Of a stretch of DNA of 64,000 nt, positions 18,073 to 28,471 are shown piece by piece (the first letter of the stretch is position 1; each line of letters opens with the position of its first letter). This DNA is from Oscillospiraceae bacterium. GTDB taxonomy: Bacteria; Bacillota; Clostridia; Oscillospirales; Oscillospiraceae. The position numbers and the translations under genes were made by a program. A model generated the notes under the pieces. That model was given only the letters and a program-made list of their open reading frames with translations, did not search any database and was not told the DNA's origin. The DNA is taken from NCBI GenBank assembly GCA_018053145.1, contig JAGPMA010000002.1:39125-103124 (forward strand). The letters are read 5' to 3'.

Positions 18073-19866
18073 GTGGACAATATAAAACTGGTAAGCGGAA
18101 AATCAACCTCAGCCCAAGCTTCAAGCAAGTCCGACAGAAGCTCAAATACGGTAACGGCTCCAAGCCGCCAAAGTAGGCCTGTGCAAAGCTCACCTGTAAA
18201 AAAGGCGCAGAGCAAGCCTGCACCAAAAGCTCAAAAAATGAAAAAGCAAAAAGGAACCGGCGGCAGAAAAGCAATAATTATTTCTGCTGTTATTCTGGCT
18301 GTGGTTTTTGCCTCTTTTACGGGTTTGGGCGTTTATGCCAACGGACTTGAAACCATTTTTCCCAACGTCACTATGGAGGGCACTGCACTTGAAGGGTTGA
18401 CCGTTGCCGAGGCGGCGGATGCTCTTGTTGCAAACAATGTCGGAACAGCTGAGGACAAGTCTCTTAGCGTTTCTCTGCCTGCCGGCTGCGAGCTTACTGT
18501 CAGTGGCAAAGACTCCGGCTGTTATCTCGCTGCTCCGGATGCTGCGGTCTATGCTTATGATGTCTGCCACGGCGGCGGGTTTATCGCAAATGCAATCCGC
18601 TACATAAAGTGCGCTTTGTCAGGGGTGGAGCTAACCGCATCCAGTGGCGAAAAACTTGACGAAAGCTACCTGCACTCTAAAATTGACGAGGGTGTCAAGC
18701 AGTCAAGCTTAGCACTTATGGAATCTAGCGTTGATATCGGCGACGCAAGCATAACCGTCGTCAAAGGTGCCAGCGCCGTTAAAATTGATTCCGACAAGCT
18801 ATATGCCACGGTCAAAGACGCTCTGATCAACGGCAAATATGAGCCAATAACCTACACTGCTGAGGCGGTTGATGGCGCGGATGCGGAAGAAATTGACCTT
18901 CAGGAGCTTTATGATACCATTTTTGAGGAACCAGCAAATGCAGAATATGACCCCGAAACAAAGCAGGCAACCGCACACGTTATGGGCCGCAGTTTTGACA
19001 TTGATGCCGCAAAAAAGCTCTGGAAAGATGCGAAAAATGGCGATCAGGTTGTTATTCCACTTATTTTGACAGAGCCGGAAATCACTACCGAAAAGCTTAA
19101 CTCAATGCTCTTTTCTGAGGTTCTTGCCCAAAAGTCAACCTCACTGACCGGCAGCAGCTCCGCGCGCATTAACAACATCACGCACGCCGCCGCTTCTATT
19201 AACGGGCTTGTTTTAAACCCCGGCGAGGAGTTTTCATATAACAAGACACTGGGGCAGCGCACCACTGCGGCTGGCTATCAGGCGGCCGGAGCATATTCGG
19301 GAGGTCAGGTTGTTCAGGAGGTCGGCGGCGGAATCTGTCAGGTATCCTCCACTTTGTATTATTGTACCTTGATTTCAAACCTTGAAATCACTGAGCGTAG
19401 TTGCCACTATTTCGGGGTATCCTATCTTCCTGCCGGCCTTGACGCAACCGTCAGCTGGCCGACACCTGATTTTAAATTTAAAAACAACGGCACTTACCCC
19501 ATCAAGATTGAAGCCTCGGTTGACAAGGCCGCAAACGCGGTTGTTGTTAAAATATATGGTTCAAATCCCGATGGAATCAGAGTGGAAATGACCACCACGC
19601 CCGTGTCGTATGCAGACGGGTTTGGCGCAGTGTCATATCGCAATGTCTATGACAAGGACGGCAACTTGATAAGCACAAAACAGGAATCCAAAAGCAGGTA
19701 CTATTATCATGTATCTCCGAGTCCGTCCCCAAGTCCTTCGGAATCCCCCAGCGCTTCGCCGTCTCCCAGCGCAACTTCTTCCCCCTCGCCGACACCGACA
19801 CAGCCCGTAACCCCCTCTCCAAGCGCATCGGTTGCGCCGGCCTCCGGTACGGATGTCATCGCGTGA
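18073..19866 (+). CDS. VanW-family cell-surface protein with peptidoglycan-binding-like domain
   Basis: 597 residues: a basic cytoplasmic N-terminus (1-65), one transmembrane helix (about 66-88), extracytoplasmic domains of the type found before VanW domains (about 95-340), then the VanW domain (about 370-500) with PGEEFSYN and GGGICQVSSTLY. A Ser/Pro repeat tail (SPSPSPS-rich, about 550-590) probably threads through the wall. VanW proteins are linked by family to cell-wall metabolism and glycopeptide-resistance clusters, but the biochemical function is unknown and no van genes are here. The start is a GTG only a few bases after AGGGG, an unusually tight spacing; no better start is visible. 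Confidence 0.8.
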   Translation: MDNIKLVSGKSTSAQASSKSDRSSNTVTAPSRQSRPVQSSPVKKAQSKPAPKAQKMKKQKGTGGRKAIIISAVILAVVFASFTGLGVYANGLETIFPNVTMEGTALEGLTVAEAADALVANNVGTAEDKSLSVSLPAGCELTVSGKDSGCYLAAPDAAVYAYDVCHGGGFIANAIRYIKCALSGVELTASSGEKLDESYLHSKIDEGVKQSSLALMESSVDIGDASITVVKGASAVKIDSDKLYATVKDALINGKYEPITYTAEAVDGADAEEIDLQELYDTIFEEPANAEYDPETKQATAHVMGRSFDIDAAKKLWKDAKNGDQVVIPLILTEPEITTEKLNSMLFSEVLAQKSTSLTGSSSARINNITHAAASINGLVLNPGEEFSYNKTLGQRTTAAGYQAAGAYSGGQVVQEVGGGICQVSSTLYYCTLISNLEITERSCHYFGVSYLPAGLDATVSWPTPDFKFKNNGTYPIKIEASVDKAANAVVVKIYGSNPDGIRVEMTTTPVSYADGFGAVSYRNVYDKDGNLISTKQESKSRYYYHVSPSPSPSPSESPSASPSPSATSSPSPTPTQPVTPSPSASVAPASGTDVIA

Positions 19867-19985
19867 AACATAGCTCACATAGGTATCTTATCTTTCAAGA
19901 ATTATCGACCGCTACTATTCCAGCTTTGCGCAGAAGACAACAGTAGGCTGTGCCATATGCGCTTAAAAATACAGGAGGAACCGAA

Positions 19986-21914
19986 ATGACTAAAGGAACA
20001 TTCTACATCACAACACCGATTTATTATCCATCGGATAAACTGCACATCGGCCACGCTTATTGCACCGTTGCAACGGACACTATCGCGCGATATAAGCGAA
20101 TGTGCGGCTATGATGTTATGTTCCTCACAGGTACTGACGAACACGGCCAGAAGATTGAAGAAAAGGCAAAGGCAAAGGGCGTTACACCAAAGCAGTTTGT
20201 TGACGACATTGTTGAAAGCAAAGGCGGAATACTAGACCTGTGGAAACTCATGAATATCTCTAACGACCGTTTTATTCGCACAACGGACGATTATCATGTT
20301 GAGGCGATTCAAGCCATCTTTAAAAAAATGTACGACAAAGGCGATATTTATAAAGGCTCTTACAAGGGCAAATACTGCACTCCGTGCGAAAGCTTCTGGA
20401 CTGAAAGCCAGCTTGTCGACGGCAAATGCCCCGACTGCGGTCGCGAAGTCCACGACGCGGAGGAGGAAGCGTATTTCTTCCGCCTTTCAAAATATGCGGA
20501 TAGGGTTCAAGCTCTTTTGGAAACTCCCGGTTTTCTTGAGCCCGCCTCTCGCGTAAACGAGATGATAAACAATTTTATCAAACCCGGTCTTGAGGACCTG
20601 TGCGTTTCGCGTACAACCTTCACCTGGGGCATTCCCGTAAGCTTTGACCCCTCACACGTTGTGTATGTATGGGTCGACGCGCTTTCAAATTATATCACAG
20701 CTCTTGGCTACGCGAACGACAGGCATAACGACTTTGACAAGTATTGGCCGGGCGTTCACATGGTCGGCAAGGAAATTGTCCGCTTCCACTCCATAATTTG
20801 GCCGGCAATGCTCATGAGCTTAGAGCTGCCTATGCCCACAAAGGTCTATGGTCACGGTTGGCTGCTCATGGATGGCGGAAAAATGTCAAAGAGTAAAGGT
20901 AATGTCGTTGATCCCTATCTGTTATCGGAGCGCTACGGAGTTGACAGTCTGCGCTATTTCCTCATGCGCGACTTTCCCCTCGGAAGCGATGGCAGCTTTA
21001 CAAATGAGCTTCTCATTAACCGCATAAACTCAGACCTTGCAAACGATTTTGGAAATCTCGTTTCGCGCACGGTTGCAATGGTGCTTAAATATTTTGACGG
21101 CACCTTACCCGAAGAGCGTGAAGCGGCACCGGTTGACGACGAGCTTGTCGGCATGGCAAAGGCCCTGCGCGACATCTATGAGCAGAACATGGAAAGCTAT
21201 TTAACACAAGCAGCTGTTCTTGAGGTATTCAAGGTCATCTCCCGCGCTAACAAATACATTGACGAAACCGCCCCCTGGGTGCTGGCAAAGGACGAGAAAA
21301 ATAATTCACGCCTTGCCACAGTCATGTACAACCTCCTCGAAACTATCCGCATAACCACAACTCTTCTTCAGCCCGTAATGCCCAAGAGCTGTGAAAAGGC
21401 TTTCGACCAGATTGGGGCAAAGGAGCAGGCCAGGACTTGGGATAACGCTAATATTTTCGGCGTGCTTGACGCAACGGTAACAGTCTGCAAGGGCGATACC
21501 CTTTTCCCACGTATTGATTTGGAGAAAGAGCTTGCCGCACTCGAAGAACTCGGCACAAAAAAAACAGCGGCCGAAGTACCTTCTGTGCCTACCGTCACAA
21601 TAGATGAATTTGCAAAGGTTCAAATGACCGTGTGCAAGGTGCTTGAGTGTGAGAATGTAAAAAAATCCGAAAAGTTGCTTCGCTTCAAGCTTGACGATGG
21701 CTCCGGAACTCCGCGCCAAATTTTTTCCGGTATTGCAAAGTTTTATAAGCCGGAGGAACTCATCGGAAAGACAGTCATCGCCTGTACAAATCTGCCTCCA
21801 CGCAAGATGATGGGTGAGGAATCCAACGGTATGCTGCTCTCTGCCGAGAAAGACGAAAAGCTTAACCTTCTTATGCTCGACGATGCTGTTCCCGCAGGCG
21901 CAACTCTCTGCTAA
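19986..21914 (+). CDS. metG: Methionyl-tRNA synthetase with C-terminal tRNA-binding domain
   Basis: Charges tRNA-Met. The class I signatures are HIGH at 20-23 and KMSKS near 300. The zinc knuckle has CTPC and CPDC pairs around 128-146. The anticodon-binding domain is followed by a Trbp111-like domain (about 545-642), seen as FAKVQMTVCKV and CTNLPPRKMMG. 642 residues, normal for Firmicutes. ATG 19986 follows CAGGAGG; an in-frame ATG 12 codons upstream is less likely. No T-box is present in the 119 bases upstream, unlike the leucine genes here. Confidence 0.96.
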   Translation: MTKGTFYITTPIYYPSDKLHIGHAYCTVATDTIARYKRMCGYDVMFLTGTDEHGQKIEEKAKAKGVTPKQFVDDIVESKGGILDLWKLMNISNDRFIRTTDDYHVEAIQAIFKKMYDKGDIYKGSYKGKYCTPCESFWTESQLVDGKCPDCGREVHDAEEEAYFFRLSKYADRVQALLETPGFLEPASRVNEMINNFIKPGLEDLCVSRTTFTWGIPVSFDPSHVVYVWVDALSNYITALGYANDRHNDFDKYWPGVHMVGKEIVRFHSIIWPAMLMSLELPMPTKVYGHGWLLMDGGKMSKSKGNVVDPYLLSERYGVDSLRYFLMRDFPLGSDGSFTNELLINRINSDLANDFGNLVSRTVAMVLKYFDGTLPEEREAAPVDDELVGMAKALRDIYEQNMESYLTQAAVLEVFKVISRANKYIDETAPWVLAKDEKNNSRLATVMYNLLETIRITTTLLQPVMPKSCEKAFDQIGAKEQARTWDNANIFGVLDATVTVCKGDTLFPRIDLEKELAALEELGTKKTAAEVPSVPTVTIDEFAKVQMTVCKVLECENVKKSEKLLRFKLDDGSGTPRQIFSGIAKFYKPEELIGKTVIACTNLPPRKMMGEESNGMLLSAEKDEKLNLLMLDDAVPAGATLC

Positions 21915-21949
21915 ATACAACTAAATAGCCAGTTTATCATTTATATGAC

Positions 21950-21982
21950 AAAGGCTACATCTCATTTTGAGATGTAGCCTTT
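21950..21982. terminator. Bidirectional terminator between metG and mnmA
   Basis: AAAGGCTACATCTCA pairs with TGAGATGTAGCCTTT around a short loop, followed by T-rich sequence on the plus strand and serving the convergent mnmA as well. Confidence 0.85.
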
Positions 21983-21990
21983 TCTTTTTA

Positions 21991-22989
21991 CTAAACAATA
22001 AAACCGCTGCCGATGACCTCATCGCCGTTATAAAACACTGCAGTCTGCCCTTTTGTCGGCGCTCGCACTGGCTCAACAAAGCAAATATCTGCACCGCTTC
22101 CGGTTGGTGTTATCTCTGCCGCTGTGCTTACCTTCGAATGGCGGACGCGCACATCCGCTTTAAATGCCGAGTTGTGCGGGACGAGCCAGTTTACATCACA
22201 AGCGCTTATGTTTGTTGTGAAAAGCTCTTCGCCGTCCGACAAAACCACTTCGTTTGTTTCTGTCCGGATAGCTGAAACGAAAATCCTCTTTCCGGCGGCA
22301 ATATTTAGTCCTCTCCTCTGACCGATTGTGTAGCGGTGTATTCCTTTGTGCTGTCCGAGGATTCTCCCGTTCTCGTCGACGTAATTCCCCTCCGGCGGAA
22401 CTATTCCTCGCTTTTCTATATAAGCGCCGTAATCCTTGTCCGGAATAAAGCAGATTTCCATGCTGGCGGGCTTATGTGCGATGGGCAAATCGAAGCTTTC
22501 CGCAAGCAGCCGAACCTCAGCCTTGTTGTAGTCTCCTAGCGGCAGAACAAGACGTTCCACCTGTTCTTTTCTGAGCCTTGAAAGCATATAGCTCTGGTCA
22601 TTTTCCGGCTTGCCCTTATACAAGTGGCCATCGATTGCTTTCGCATAATGTCCCGTTGAGACACAATCCGCTTGTATACTATCCGCATATTCCAACAACA
22701 TCTTGAATTTAACATTAGGATTGCATAGTATGCAGGGGTTTGGGGTTTCGCCACGAAGGTACGCCTCGACAAAAGGGAGGCAAACCTTTGCCTCAAGCTC
22801 AGCTCCAATATCCGCAATTTTTATCGAAACTCCCAGTTTTTCTGCAACTAATTTTGCATCCTCGCGCGATTCCTCGCCTGCGATATCAAGGTAAAGCCCA
22901 TGAACTTCAAAACCGCGCTGCTGTAAAAGGCGCGCCGCAACTGCGGAATCAACTCCGCCAGAAAGTCCTAAAACGACCTTATTCCCCAT
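21991..22989 (-). CDS. mnmA: tRNA-specific 2-thiouridylase
   Basis: Installs the 2-thio group of s2U34 in Glu, Gln and Lys tRNAs. The PP-loop LGLSGGVDSAV is at 7-17; NPC followed by ILCN (about 93-99) holds the nucleophilic Cys, and MEICF near 184 the second catalytic Cys. TGHYA and the C-terminal beta-barrel domain are present. At 332 residues it is somewhat shorter than the usual 355-370. The start ATG follows AGGTGG. It lies 88 bases downstream of mnmG on the same strand; both enzymes modify U34 of the same tRNAs, so an operon is likely. Confidence 0.94.
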   Translation of the reverse strand: MGNKVVLGLSGGVDSAVAARLLQQRGFEVHGLYLDIAGEESREDAKLVAEKLGVSIKIADIGAELEAKVCLPFVEAYLRGETPNPCILCNPNVKFKMLLEYADSIQADCVSTGHYAKAIDGHLYKGKPENDQSYMLSRLRKEQVERLVLPLGDYNKAEVRLLAESFDLPIAHKPASMEICFIPDKDYGAYIEKRGIVPPEGNYVDENGRILGQHKGIHRYTIGQRRGLNIAAGKRIFVSAIRTETNEVVLSDGEELFTTNISACDVNWLVPHNSAFKADVRVRHSKVSTAAEITPTGSGADICFVEPVRAPTKGQTAVFYNGDEVIGSGFIV

Positions 22990-23077
22990 TGACGCACCAC
23001 CTATCTATTTTTTGCATTTTTTTGATAGTAATCTTTTAAAGTTGCCCCACAAGAAATTGTTAAATAATAATAAGCTA

Positions 23078-24964
23078 CTACTCTTGCTCACGACTATTTC
23101 TGCGACTTTCAACGAAAACCATCAACGCCGCAACGTCCGCAGGCGATACACCGGAAATCCTACTTGCCTGTCCAAAGTTCTCCGGACAAATTTTTGACAG
23201 CTTCTGACGTGCCTCAATTCGCAAGCCCTGTACAGCCGAGTAGTCGATATCCTTCGGCAGCTTGCGACTTTCCATTTTTCCAAACTCCTTGACCTGTTTA
23301 AGCTGTCGGTCAATGTACCCGGCGTATTTAAGCTTGATCTCGACCTGCTCAGTCACCACTCGCGGTAGCTCAGGTCGGTTTATGTCAAAGGGCGTAAGGT
23401 CACAATATTCAATTTGCGGACGGCGCAGTAGAGTCGCCAGACTGATTCCGGAACTGGGAGGAGTCGTTTCTTTATTAATTAGCATTTCACAAAGCTCTTC
23501 CGTGGGCGGTAGATACGTATTTTCAAGGCGTTCTGTTTCCCTGTCAACCGCCGCGTATTTTTCAAGCACAGTGTTATGGAATTCTTCGGACACAAGCCCA
23601 ATTATCAGTCCCAAATGAGAAAGCCTTAGGTCGGCATTGTCCTGCCGGTGCAAAAGCCTGTACTCCGAGCGTGAGGTCATCATGCGGTATGGCTCGTTAG
23701 TGCCCTTGGTCACAAGGTCGTCTATCAGCGTGCCGATATATCCGTCACTTCTTTTCAGTATAAGCTCCGGCTCTCCCTTGATTTTTAAAGCGGCATTCAC
23801 GCCGGCGACAAAGCCCTGAGCGGCCGCCTCCTCATAGCCGGAGGAACCATTAAACTGTCCGGCACCGTAAAGCCCGGAAATTTTCTTCGTTTCGAGTGTG
23901 GCATAAAGCTCCGTTGGGTCCACGCAGTCATATTCAATAGCATAGGCTGGGCGCGTCATTTCAGCGTGCTCAAGCCCCGAAATCGTGTGGAGCATTTCAA
24001 TCTGCACCTCCTCGGGGAGTGAGGAGGAAAAGCCCTGAATATAAAGCTCCTCAGTGTCCATACCCATCGGTTCAACGAAAAGCTGATGGCGCAGCTTATC
24101 GGCAAAACGAACAACCTTGTCCTCAATCGAAGGGCAATAGCGCGGCCCGACACCCTCAATAACCCCGCTGTAAAGCGGGCTGCGGTGAAGATTGGCGCGG
24201 ATTATCTCGTGCGTGCGCTCGTTTGTATAGGTAAGGTAGCAATCCGCGCGATTCGTGAGTGTTTCGGTTGTGCGGAAAGAAAACGGAACTATTACTTCAT
24301 CTCCAGGCTGGATTTCCATCTTTGATAAATCGACTGTTTTACGATTAACGCGCGGCGGCGTTCCTGTTTTGAAACGTCTTATATTAAGCCCCAAATCCGT
24401 CAGGCAGGCGCTGAGCGGCAAGGCCGCTGCAACGCCGTCAGGTCCCGATTGAATTAGGACATCGCCGATGATTACACGTCCTTTTAGGTACGTTCCGGTG
24501 CAAATAACCGCCGCTTTGCAGCAATAGGTCGCCCCGGTGTGTGTTCTTACAAAGGCGACTTTTCCATCAGGCGCACCAATCTCGACTATTTCCGCCTGCT
24601 TCACTCGCAAGTGCTCCTGCTGCTCCAGCGTATGCTTCATAACGCTCTGATATTTACGTCTGTCTGCTTGAGCGCGAAGTGAATGTACGGCAGGGCCTTT
24701 TCCGCAATTTAGCATTCTGTACTGTATGCAGGCCTTGTCCGCGGCAACACCCATTTCACCGCCCAATGCATCTAGCTCGCGCACAAGATGACCCTTTCCC
24801 GTCCCCCCGATAGCGGGGTTGCAGGGCATATTACCGCATGTATCAAGATTTATTGTAAATATTATCGTGTCAAGTCCCATTCGGGCGCAGGCAAGAGCCG
24901 CCTCTATCCCCGCGTGACCCGCCCCAATAACCGCAACGTCGCAATTTCCCGCTTCATAGTTCAT
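23078..24964 (-). CDS. mnmG: tRNA uridine 5-carboxymethylaminomethyl modification enzyme
   Basis: The FAD-dependent partner of the GTPase MnmE in making cmnm5U34. [17 protein letters not shown] (about 9-25) is the FAD fold and [15 protein letters not shown] (about 50) the family signature, with [10 protein letters not shown] and [16 protein letters not shown] further on. The start ATG 24964 follows AGGAGG by 11 bases, giving 628 residues; upstream in-frame codons are unlikely. In many Firmicutes mnmG sits beside mnmE and parAB near the origin; here it is paired with mnmA, and parAB lies about 29 kb away. Confidence 0.96.
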   Translation of the reverse strand: MNYEAGNCDVAVIGAGHAGIEAALACARMGLDTIIFTINLDTCGNMPCNPAIGGTGKGHLVRELDALGGEMGVAADKACIQYRMLNCGKGPAVHSLRAQADRRKYQSVMKHTLEQQEHLRVKQAEIVEIGAPDGKVAFVRTHTGATYCCKAAVICTGTYLKGRVIIGDVLIQSGPDGVAAALPLSACLTDLGLNIRRFKTGTPPRVNRKTVDLSKMEIQPGDEVIVPFSFRTTETLTNRADCYLTYTNERTHEIIRANLHRSPLYSGVIEGVGPRYCPSIEDKVVRFADKLRHQLFVEPMGMDTEELYIQGFSSSLPEEVQIEMLHTISGLEHAEMTRPAYAIEYDCVDPTELYATLETKKISGLYGAGQFNGSSGYEEAAAQGFVAGVNAALKIKGEPELILKRSDGYIGTLIDDLVTKGTNEPYRMMTSRSEYRLLHRQDNADLRLSHLGLIIGLVSEEFHNTVLEKYAAVDRETERLENTYLPPTEELCEMLINKETTPPSSGISLATLLRRPQIEYCDLTPFDINRPELPRVVTEQVEIKLKYAGYIDRQLKQVKEFGKMESRKLPKDIDYSAVQGLRIEARQKLSKICPENFGQASRISGVSPADVAALMVFVESRRNSREQE

Positions 24965-25118
24965 ACTAAGTGAAACCTCCTGTGCGCCTTTGCGCACAAA
25001 TCAATAAGAAACACCTCCCATTAGGAGGCCTTTAAACAAAACAATCAGCACCTTAAAACACAAAAGCCTGTACTTGTGAACACAAATGCAAGACTAACTA
25101 TATTCACTAATACTGACT

Positions 25119-25147
25119 ATTATAATCTAACTTCAATACGCATGCAA
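25119..25147 (-). promoter_or_regulatory. mnmG-mnmA promoter
   Basis: Minus strand TTGCAT (25147-25142), a 17-base spacer and a perfect TATAAT (25124-25119). Confidence 0.6.
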
Positions 25148-25202
25148 ATATTTTTGCTTTTACTTAATTATTACATTAACTTTGCGTTTGAATATATAAT
25201 TC

Positions 25203-25258
25203 TTGACATTCACAAGGATTTAGGATACATTGACTGTGTTAGTACAAATAGTACAGAC
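25203..25258 (+). promoter_or_regulatory. Promoter and candidate operator of the GntR-ABC operon
   Basis: A perfect TTGACA (25203-25208), a 17-base spacer and TACATT (25226-25231). Immediately downstream, GTGTTAGTACAAATAGTACAGAC (25236-25258; two GTAC cores) is a near-inverted repeat placed where autorepression by a YtrA-type regulator is expected. Confidence 0.6.
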
Positions 25259-25284
25259 GAATTTCGGTCATTGGGGGTGCTTGT

Positions 25285-25659
25285 TTGTTTTCCATAAATT
25301 ACAGGGATTCGCGGCCTATCTATGAACAAGTTCGGGACAGCTTGCGCCGAGCTATCATTACTGGTGTGATGCGAACGGACGACAAAATTCCCTCCGTCCG
25401 CGACTTGGCAGGACAGCTCGCGATAAATCCTAACACAATTCAAAAAGCCTATCGGGAGCTGGAAACCGAAGGCTACATCTACTCCGTTCCCGGTAAAGGC
25501 AGTTTTGTCGGCGAATGTCTGGAAGCGCGTGAAGTTCGCAAAAACGAGCTTTTCGGTAAGCTTGATTCGACGGTAACGGAGCTTAAGCATCTTAATGTGA
25601 CAACCGACGAAATTTTCAGTCACATTGAGAGTTCTAAAATCAGGGAGGAACAGGCATGA
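25285..25659 (+). CDS. GntR-family transcriptional regulator, YtrA type
   Basis: 124 residues with an N-terminal winged helix (about 9-75: PIYEQVRDSLRRAI, then VRDLAGQLAINPNTIQKAYR as the recognition helix) and only a short C-terminal helical tail. That is the YtrA subfamily layout, which lacks a large effector domain and usually represses its own ABC-transporter operon, often induced by cell-wall antibiotics. The start is TTG at 25285 behind GGGGG. Its stop overlaps the ATPase start by four bases, so the two are coupled. Inducer unknown. Confidence 0.9.
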   Translation: MFSINYRDSRPIYEQVRDSLRRAIITGVMRTDDKIPSVRDLAGQLAINPNTIQKAYRELETEGYIYSVPGKGSFVGECLEAREVRKNELFGKLDSTVTELKHLNVTTDEIFSHIESSKIREEQA

Positions 25660-26549
25660 TAGAGGTCAGAAACGTCAGCAAAAGCTTTGATGGTTTCAAA
25701 GCACTAAACCAGCTTTCGATAAATGTTCCCACAGGCTCGATTTACGGTCTTGTCGGACCAAACGGTGCGGGAAAGTCGACAATAATTCGTCATATAACCG
25801 GAATCTACCGTCAGGATGAAGGCGAAGTGCTTGTTAATGGTGAGCCGGTTTACGAAAACCCGAGTATTAAAAAGGAGATCGCATACATTCCCGACGATGT
25901 GTTTTTCTTTGCCCAATCAAGCATCAAGGACATGATGAAGTTTTATAAAGGCGTTTGCCCAAGCTTTTCGGTCGAGCGTTATGAAAAGCTGCGCGAAGCC
26001 TTCAACTTGAATGAGAACAGTAAGATGCGCAGTCTTTCAAAGGGCATGCAGAAGCAGGCGGCGTTCTGGCTGATGGTTTCCATGTGTCCGAAGGTGCTGG
26101 TTCTGGACGAGCCTGTGGATGGGCTTGACCCCGTAATGCGCCGTCAGGTTTGGGGAATTCTTATGGCTGATGTTGCCGAAAACGGGACAACAGTATTAGT
26201 TTCCTCACATAATCTGCGTGAGCTTGAAGATGTCTGCGACCACGTCGGCATTATGAACAAGGGTCAGCTCCTGTTAGAGCGCAATCTTTCAGACCTGCAA
26301 GACAATATTGCAAAGGTACAGCTAGCGTTACCCGACGGAAAAACTCTTCCAAATGAGCTCAATGTGCTCCATCATAGCAGCACTGGAAGACTACAGACAA
26401 TAATCGTCCGAGGAAAGTCGGAGGAAATAACAAATCAGCTTGCGACCTGTGAACCTCTATTTATGGATGTTATCCCCCTGTCGCTTGAAGAAATTTTTAT
26501 TTACGAATTGGGAGGCGAACACTATGAAGTCAAAGACATCATTCTTTAA
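25656..26549 (+). CDS. ABC transporter ATP-binding protein (YtrB-like)
   Basis: 297 residues. Walker A GPNGAGKST (about 36-44), signature LSKGMQKQ (about 128, a degenerate LSGGQ common in this subfamily), Walker B VLVLDEPVDGLD (about 148), and H-loop SSHN (about 188). A C-terminal extension (about 215-297) is typical of drug-exporter type ATPases. It is coupled to the upstream regulator by a four-base overlap, and to the permease, whose start lies 26 bases inside this gene. Likely function: energising export or sensing of an envelope-active compound, inferred from the YtrA context. Confidence 0.9.
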   Translation: MIEVRNVSKSFDGFKALNQLSINVPTGSIYGLVGPNGAGKSTIIRHITGIYRQDEGEVLVNGEPVYENPSIKKEIAYIPDDVFFFAQSSIKDMMKFYKGVCPSFSVERYEKLREAFNLNENSKMRSLSKGMQKQAAFWLMVSMCPKVLVLDEPVDGLDPVMRRQVWGILMADVAENGTTVLVSSHNLRELEDVCDHVGIMNKGQLLLERNLSDLQDNIAKVQLALPDGKTLPNELNVLHHSSTGRLQTIIVRGKSEEITNQLATCEPLFMDVIPLSLEEIFIYELGGEHYEVKDIIL

Positions 26550-28437
26550 CCGCACTCTGTTTTTGAATCTTCTGAAGCGTTATTGGCCTATATTTGCGGG
26601 ATATTTTTTAGTATGGCTGATAGTTCTGCCAATTGCGCTTACAAACATACTTCAATACAACACATACACAGCGGAATTTAGCAATAATATTCTCGCGTTT
26701 GCAGCAGCTGCAGGCAGACAAATTCTGAATTCCGGACTTTACGGCGGAGTAATTATATCCGGAATATTCGGACTGCTTATCGCTATGGCGGCGTTCAACT
26801 ATCTTTATAACGCTCGCAGTGTTTCCATGATATGCTCTCTTCCTATTAAGCGCGAGGGAACTTTCTTCTCGGTATTTTCATCGGGACTTGTTACGATGTT
26901 CGCAATCAACCTCTTTGTATTTCTCATATCACTATCCGTCACAGCAGCATACGGCGTGCTTTCCTTGAGCTATGTTTATCTTCTACAATGGCTCGCAATG
27001 GTCTGTATGTTGAACCTGTTTTTCTTTGGCTTTGCCTCACTTATCGCAGGTCTTACTGGACATATTTTGGTTCTCCCTATGGTTTATATTGTTCTCAATT
27101 TCACCGTATATGTTGTTGAGATGCTTGTGAGAACAATTATGGGTCTGTTCATTTACGGCTTTAGTGGAAACACTTCCTCAGTTTTGGCCGTACTCTCTCC
27201 CCCGGTTAAGCTGCTTATGAATTCCGGCATATCGGGTATTCTTGAGGAACCTGACAACTACAACAGTGCAGTCATCGGCTATAACTACACTGAATGGAAA
27301 ATTGTTATAATTTATGCCGCGGTCGGAGTCTTATTTGCTTTATTGGCAATGCTTTTAATCAAGCATCGTCGTATGGAAACGGCCGGAGATGTTGTTGCCG
27401 TTAAGCCACTTAGACCCATCTTTAAATACTGCTTATCCGGTGGTTGCGCACTCGTTTTGGGGCTACTGATTTTTACAACGGCCTTCAATAGCCCAACCAC
27501 TCTTACCGGAGTTCGCGGCACGATGCTTATGCTGGCATTTATGCTTTTTGGCGCTTTTATCGGCTATTTTGCCGCAGAAATGCTGATGCAGAAAACTTTG
27601 CACGTGTTTAAGGGCGGCAAATGGATTGGCTTCGGCATTACAGCCGTTTTAATTTCGGCATTTTTGATCGGATGTGAATTTGATGTTTTTGGGATTGAAA
27701 GCAAGCTGCCGGCGGCAAGTGAGGTAAAAGGCGTTTCAATCAACTCCGTTGGTGAAGCAGTGTTCTTTGAAGAACCGGAAAGCATTGCCTCTGCAATCAA
27801 GCTACACAGCGATATCATCACACACAAGGACGCAAACGAGCAATACACCGGAAACTATAACGTAAATTCTTACTATGTCACCATCATTTATACCTATAAT
27901 AATGGAAAAACTCTGACCAGAGAATATCAACTTTACTCGGAAGCGAGCGACGACATCTATGCTCTTAACGATTTAATGAATGTAAAGGAAGCTATCGATT
28001 TCCGCAAGGAGCTTTCTGTCTCAGTCAGCATAGATACCATTGCGGATGCTTATATAAGCTATTTCGATAAGGCATCTGAAACCTACGCGAACATTGAGCT
28101 TTCTCCCGAAATGGCCTATCAACTATATTCAGAATGCATTATTCCTGACATAGAGGATTGCGTCTTGGGGAAAATCTGGATTGTGACAGACGAAACTTAC
28201 AACAATAATGTTTATGATTGCACCGTGAATTTCTCGGTTGAGCAGCGAGTTAAGGACAATGTTTATAATAGCGACTACTTTTACACAACCCTTAATGTGG
28301 ACTCAAAGAGAACGAATAATTGGATCGTTGAAAACTGCGGAATCACCTTAGCTACCATGGGAGAGAGTTCCGCTATGCAATATGCTTATTCAGACGGTAA
28401 GGTTTATGCGGAGAAAGCTGCCGAATCCATTGGATAG
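26524..28437 (+). CDS. ABC-2-like membrane permease with C-terminal extracytoplasmic domain
   Basis: ATG 26524 follows GGGAGG at eight bases and starts inside the ATPase gene, giving 637 residues. Roughly seven or eight hydrophobic helices lie between residues 20 and 395, including pairs around 20-40, 75-100, 110-140, 150-220, 265-285 and 310-395. A soluble domain of about 230 residues follows (about 405-637), rich in Tyr and acidic residues and probably extracytoplasmic. It is the membrane component of the GntR-regulated transporter. I recognise no substrate signature. Confidence 0.8.
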   Translation: MKSKTSFFNRTLFLNLLKRYWPIFAGYFLVWLIVLPIALTNILQYNTYTAEFSNNILAFAAAAGRQILNSGLYGGVIISGIFGLLIAMAAFNYLYNARSVSMICSLPIKREGTFFSVFSSGLVTMFAINLFVFLISLSVTAAYGVLSLSYVYLLQWLAMVCMLNLFFFGFASLIAGLTGHILVLPMVYIVLNFTVYVVEMLVRTIMGLFIYGFSGNTSSVLAVLSPPVKLLMNSGISGILEEPDNYNSAVIGYNYTEWKIVIIYAAVGVLFALLAMLLIKHRRMETAGDVVAVKPLRPIFKYCLSGGCALVLGLLIFTTAFNSPTTLTGVRGTMLMLAFMLFGAFIGYFAAEMLMQKTLHVFKGGKWIGFGITAVLISAFLIGCEFDVFGIESKLPAASEVKGVSINSVGEAVFFEEPESIASAIKLHSDIITHKDANEQYTGNYNVNSYYVTIIYTYNNGKTLTREYQLYSEASDDIYALNDLMNVKEAIDFRKELSVSVSIDTIADAYISYFDKASETYANIELSPEMAYQLYSECIIPDIEDCVLGKIWIVTDETYNNNVYDCTVNFSVEQRVKDNVYNSDYFYTTLNVDSKRTNNWIVENCGITLATMGESSAMQYAYSDGKVYAEKAAESIG

Positions 28438-28471
28438 GATTTACGAATTTCCACTAGTGTAAAATGTATAT

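Larger units (their letters stand above)
24965..25284. other. Divergent mnmG / GntR intergenic region
   Basis: About 320 bases with a small GC hairpin upstream of mnmG (GTGCGC/GCGCAC, near 24985), a second hairpin CCTCCCATTAGGAGG (about 25014-25028), and the divergent promoters listed separately. No gene is supported in it. Confidence 0.5.

Noticed and set aside
25076-25297. 73-codon plus-strand ORF before the GntR gene
   Set aside because: It covers the divergent promoters and candidate operator and lacks a ribosome-binding site.
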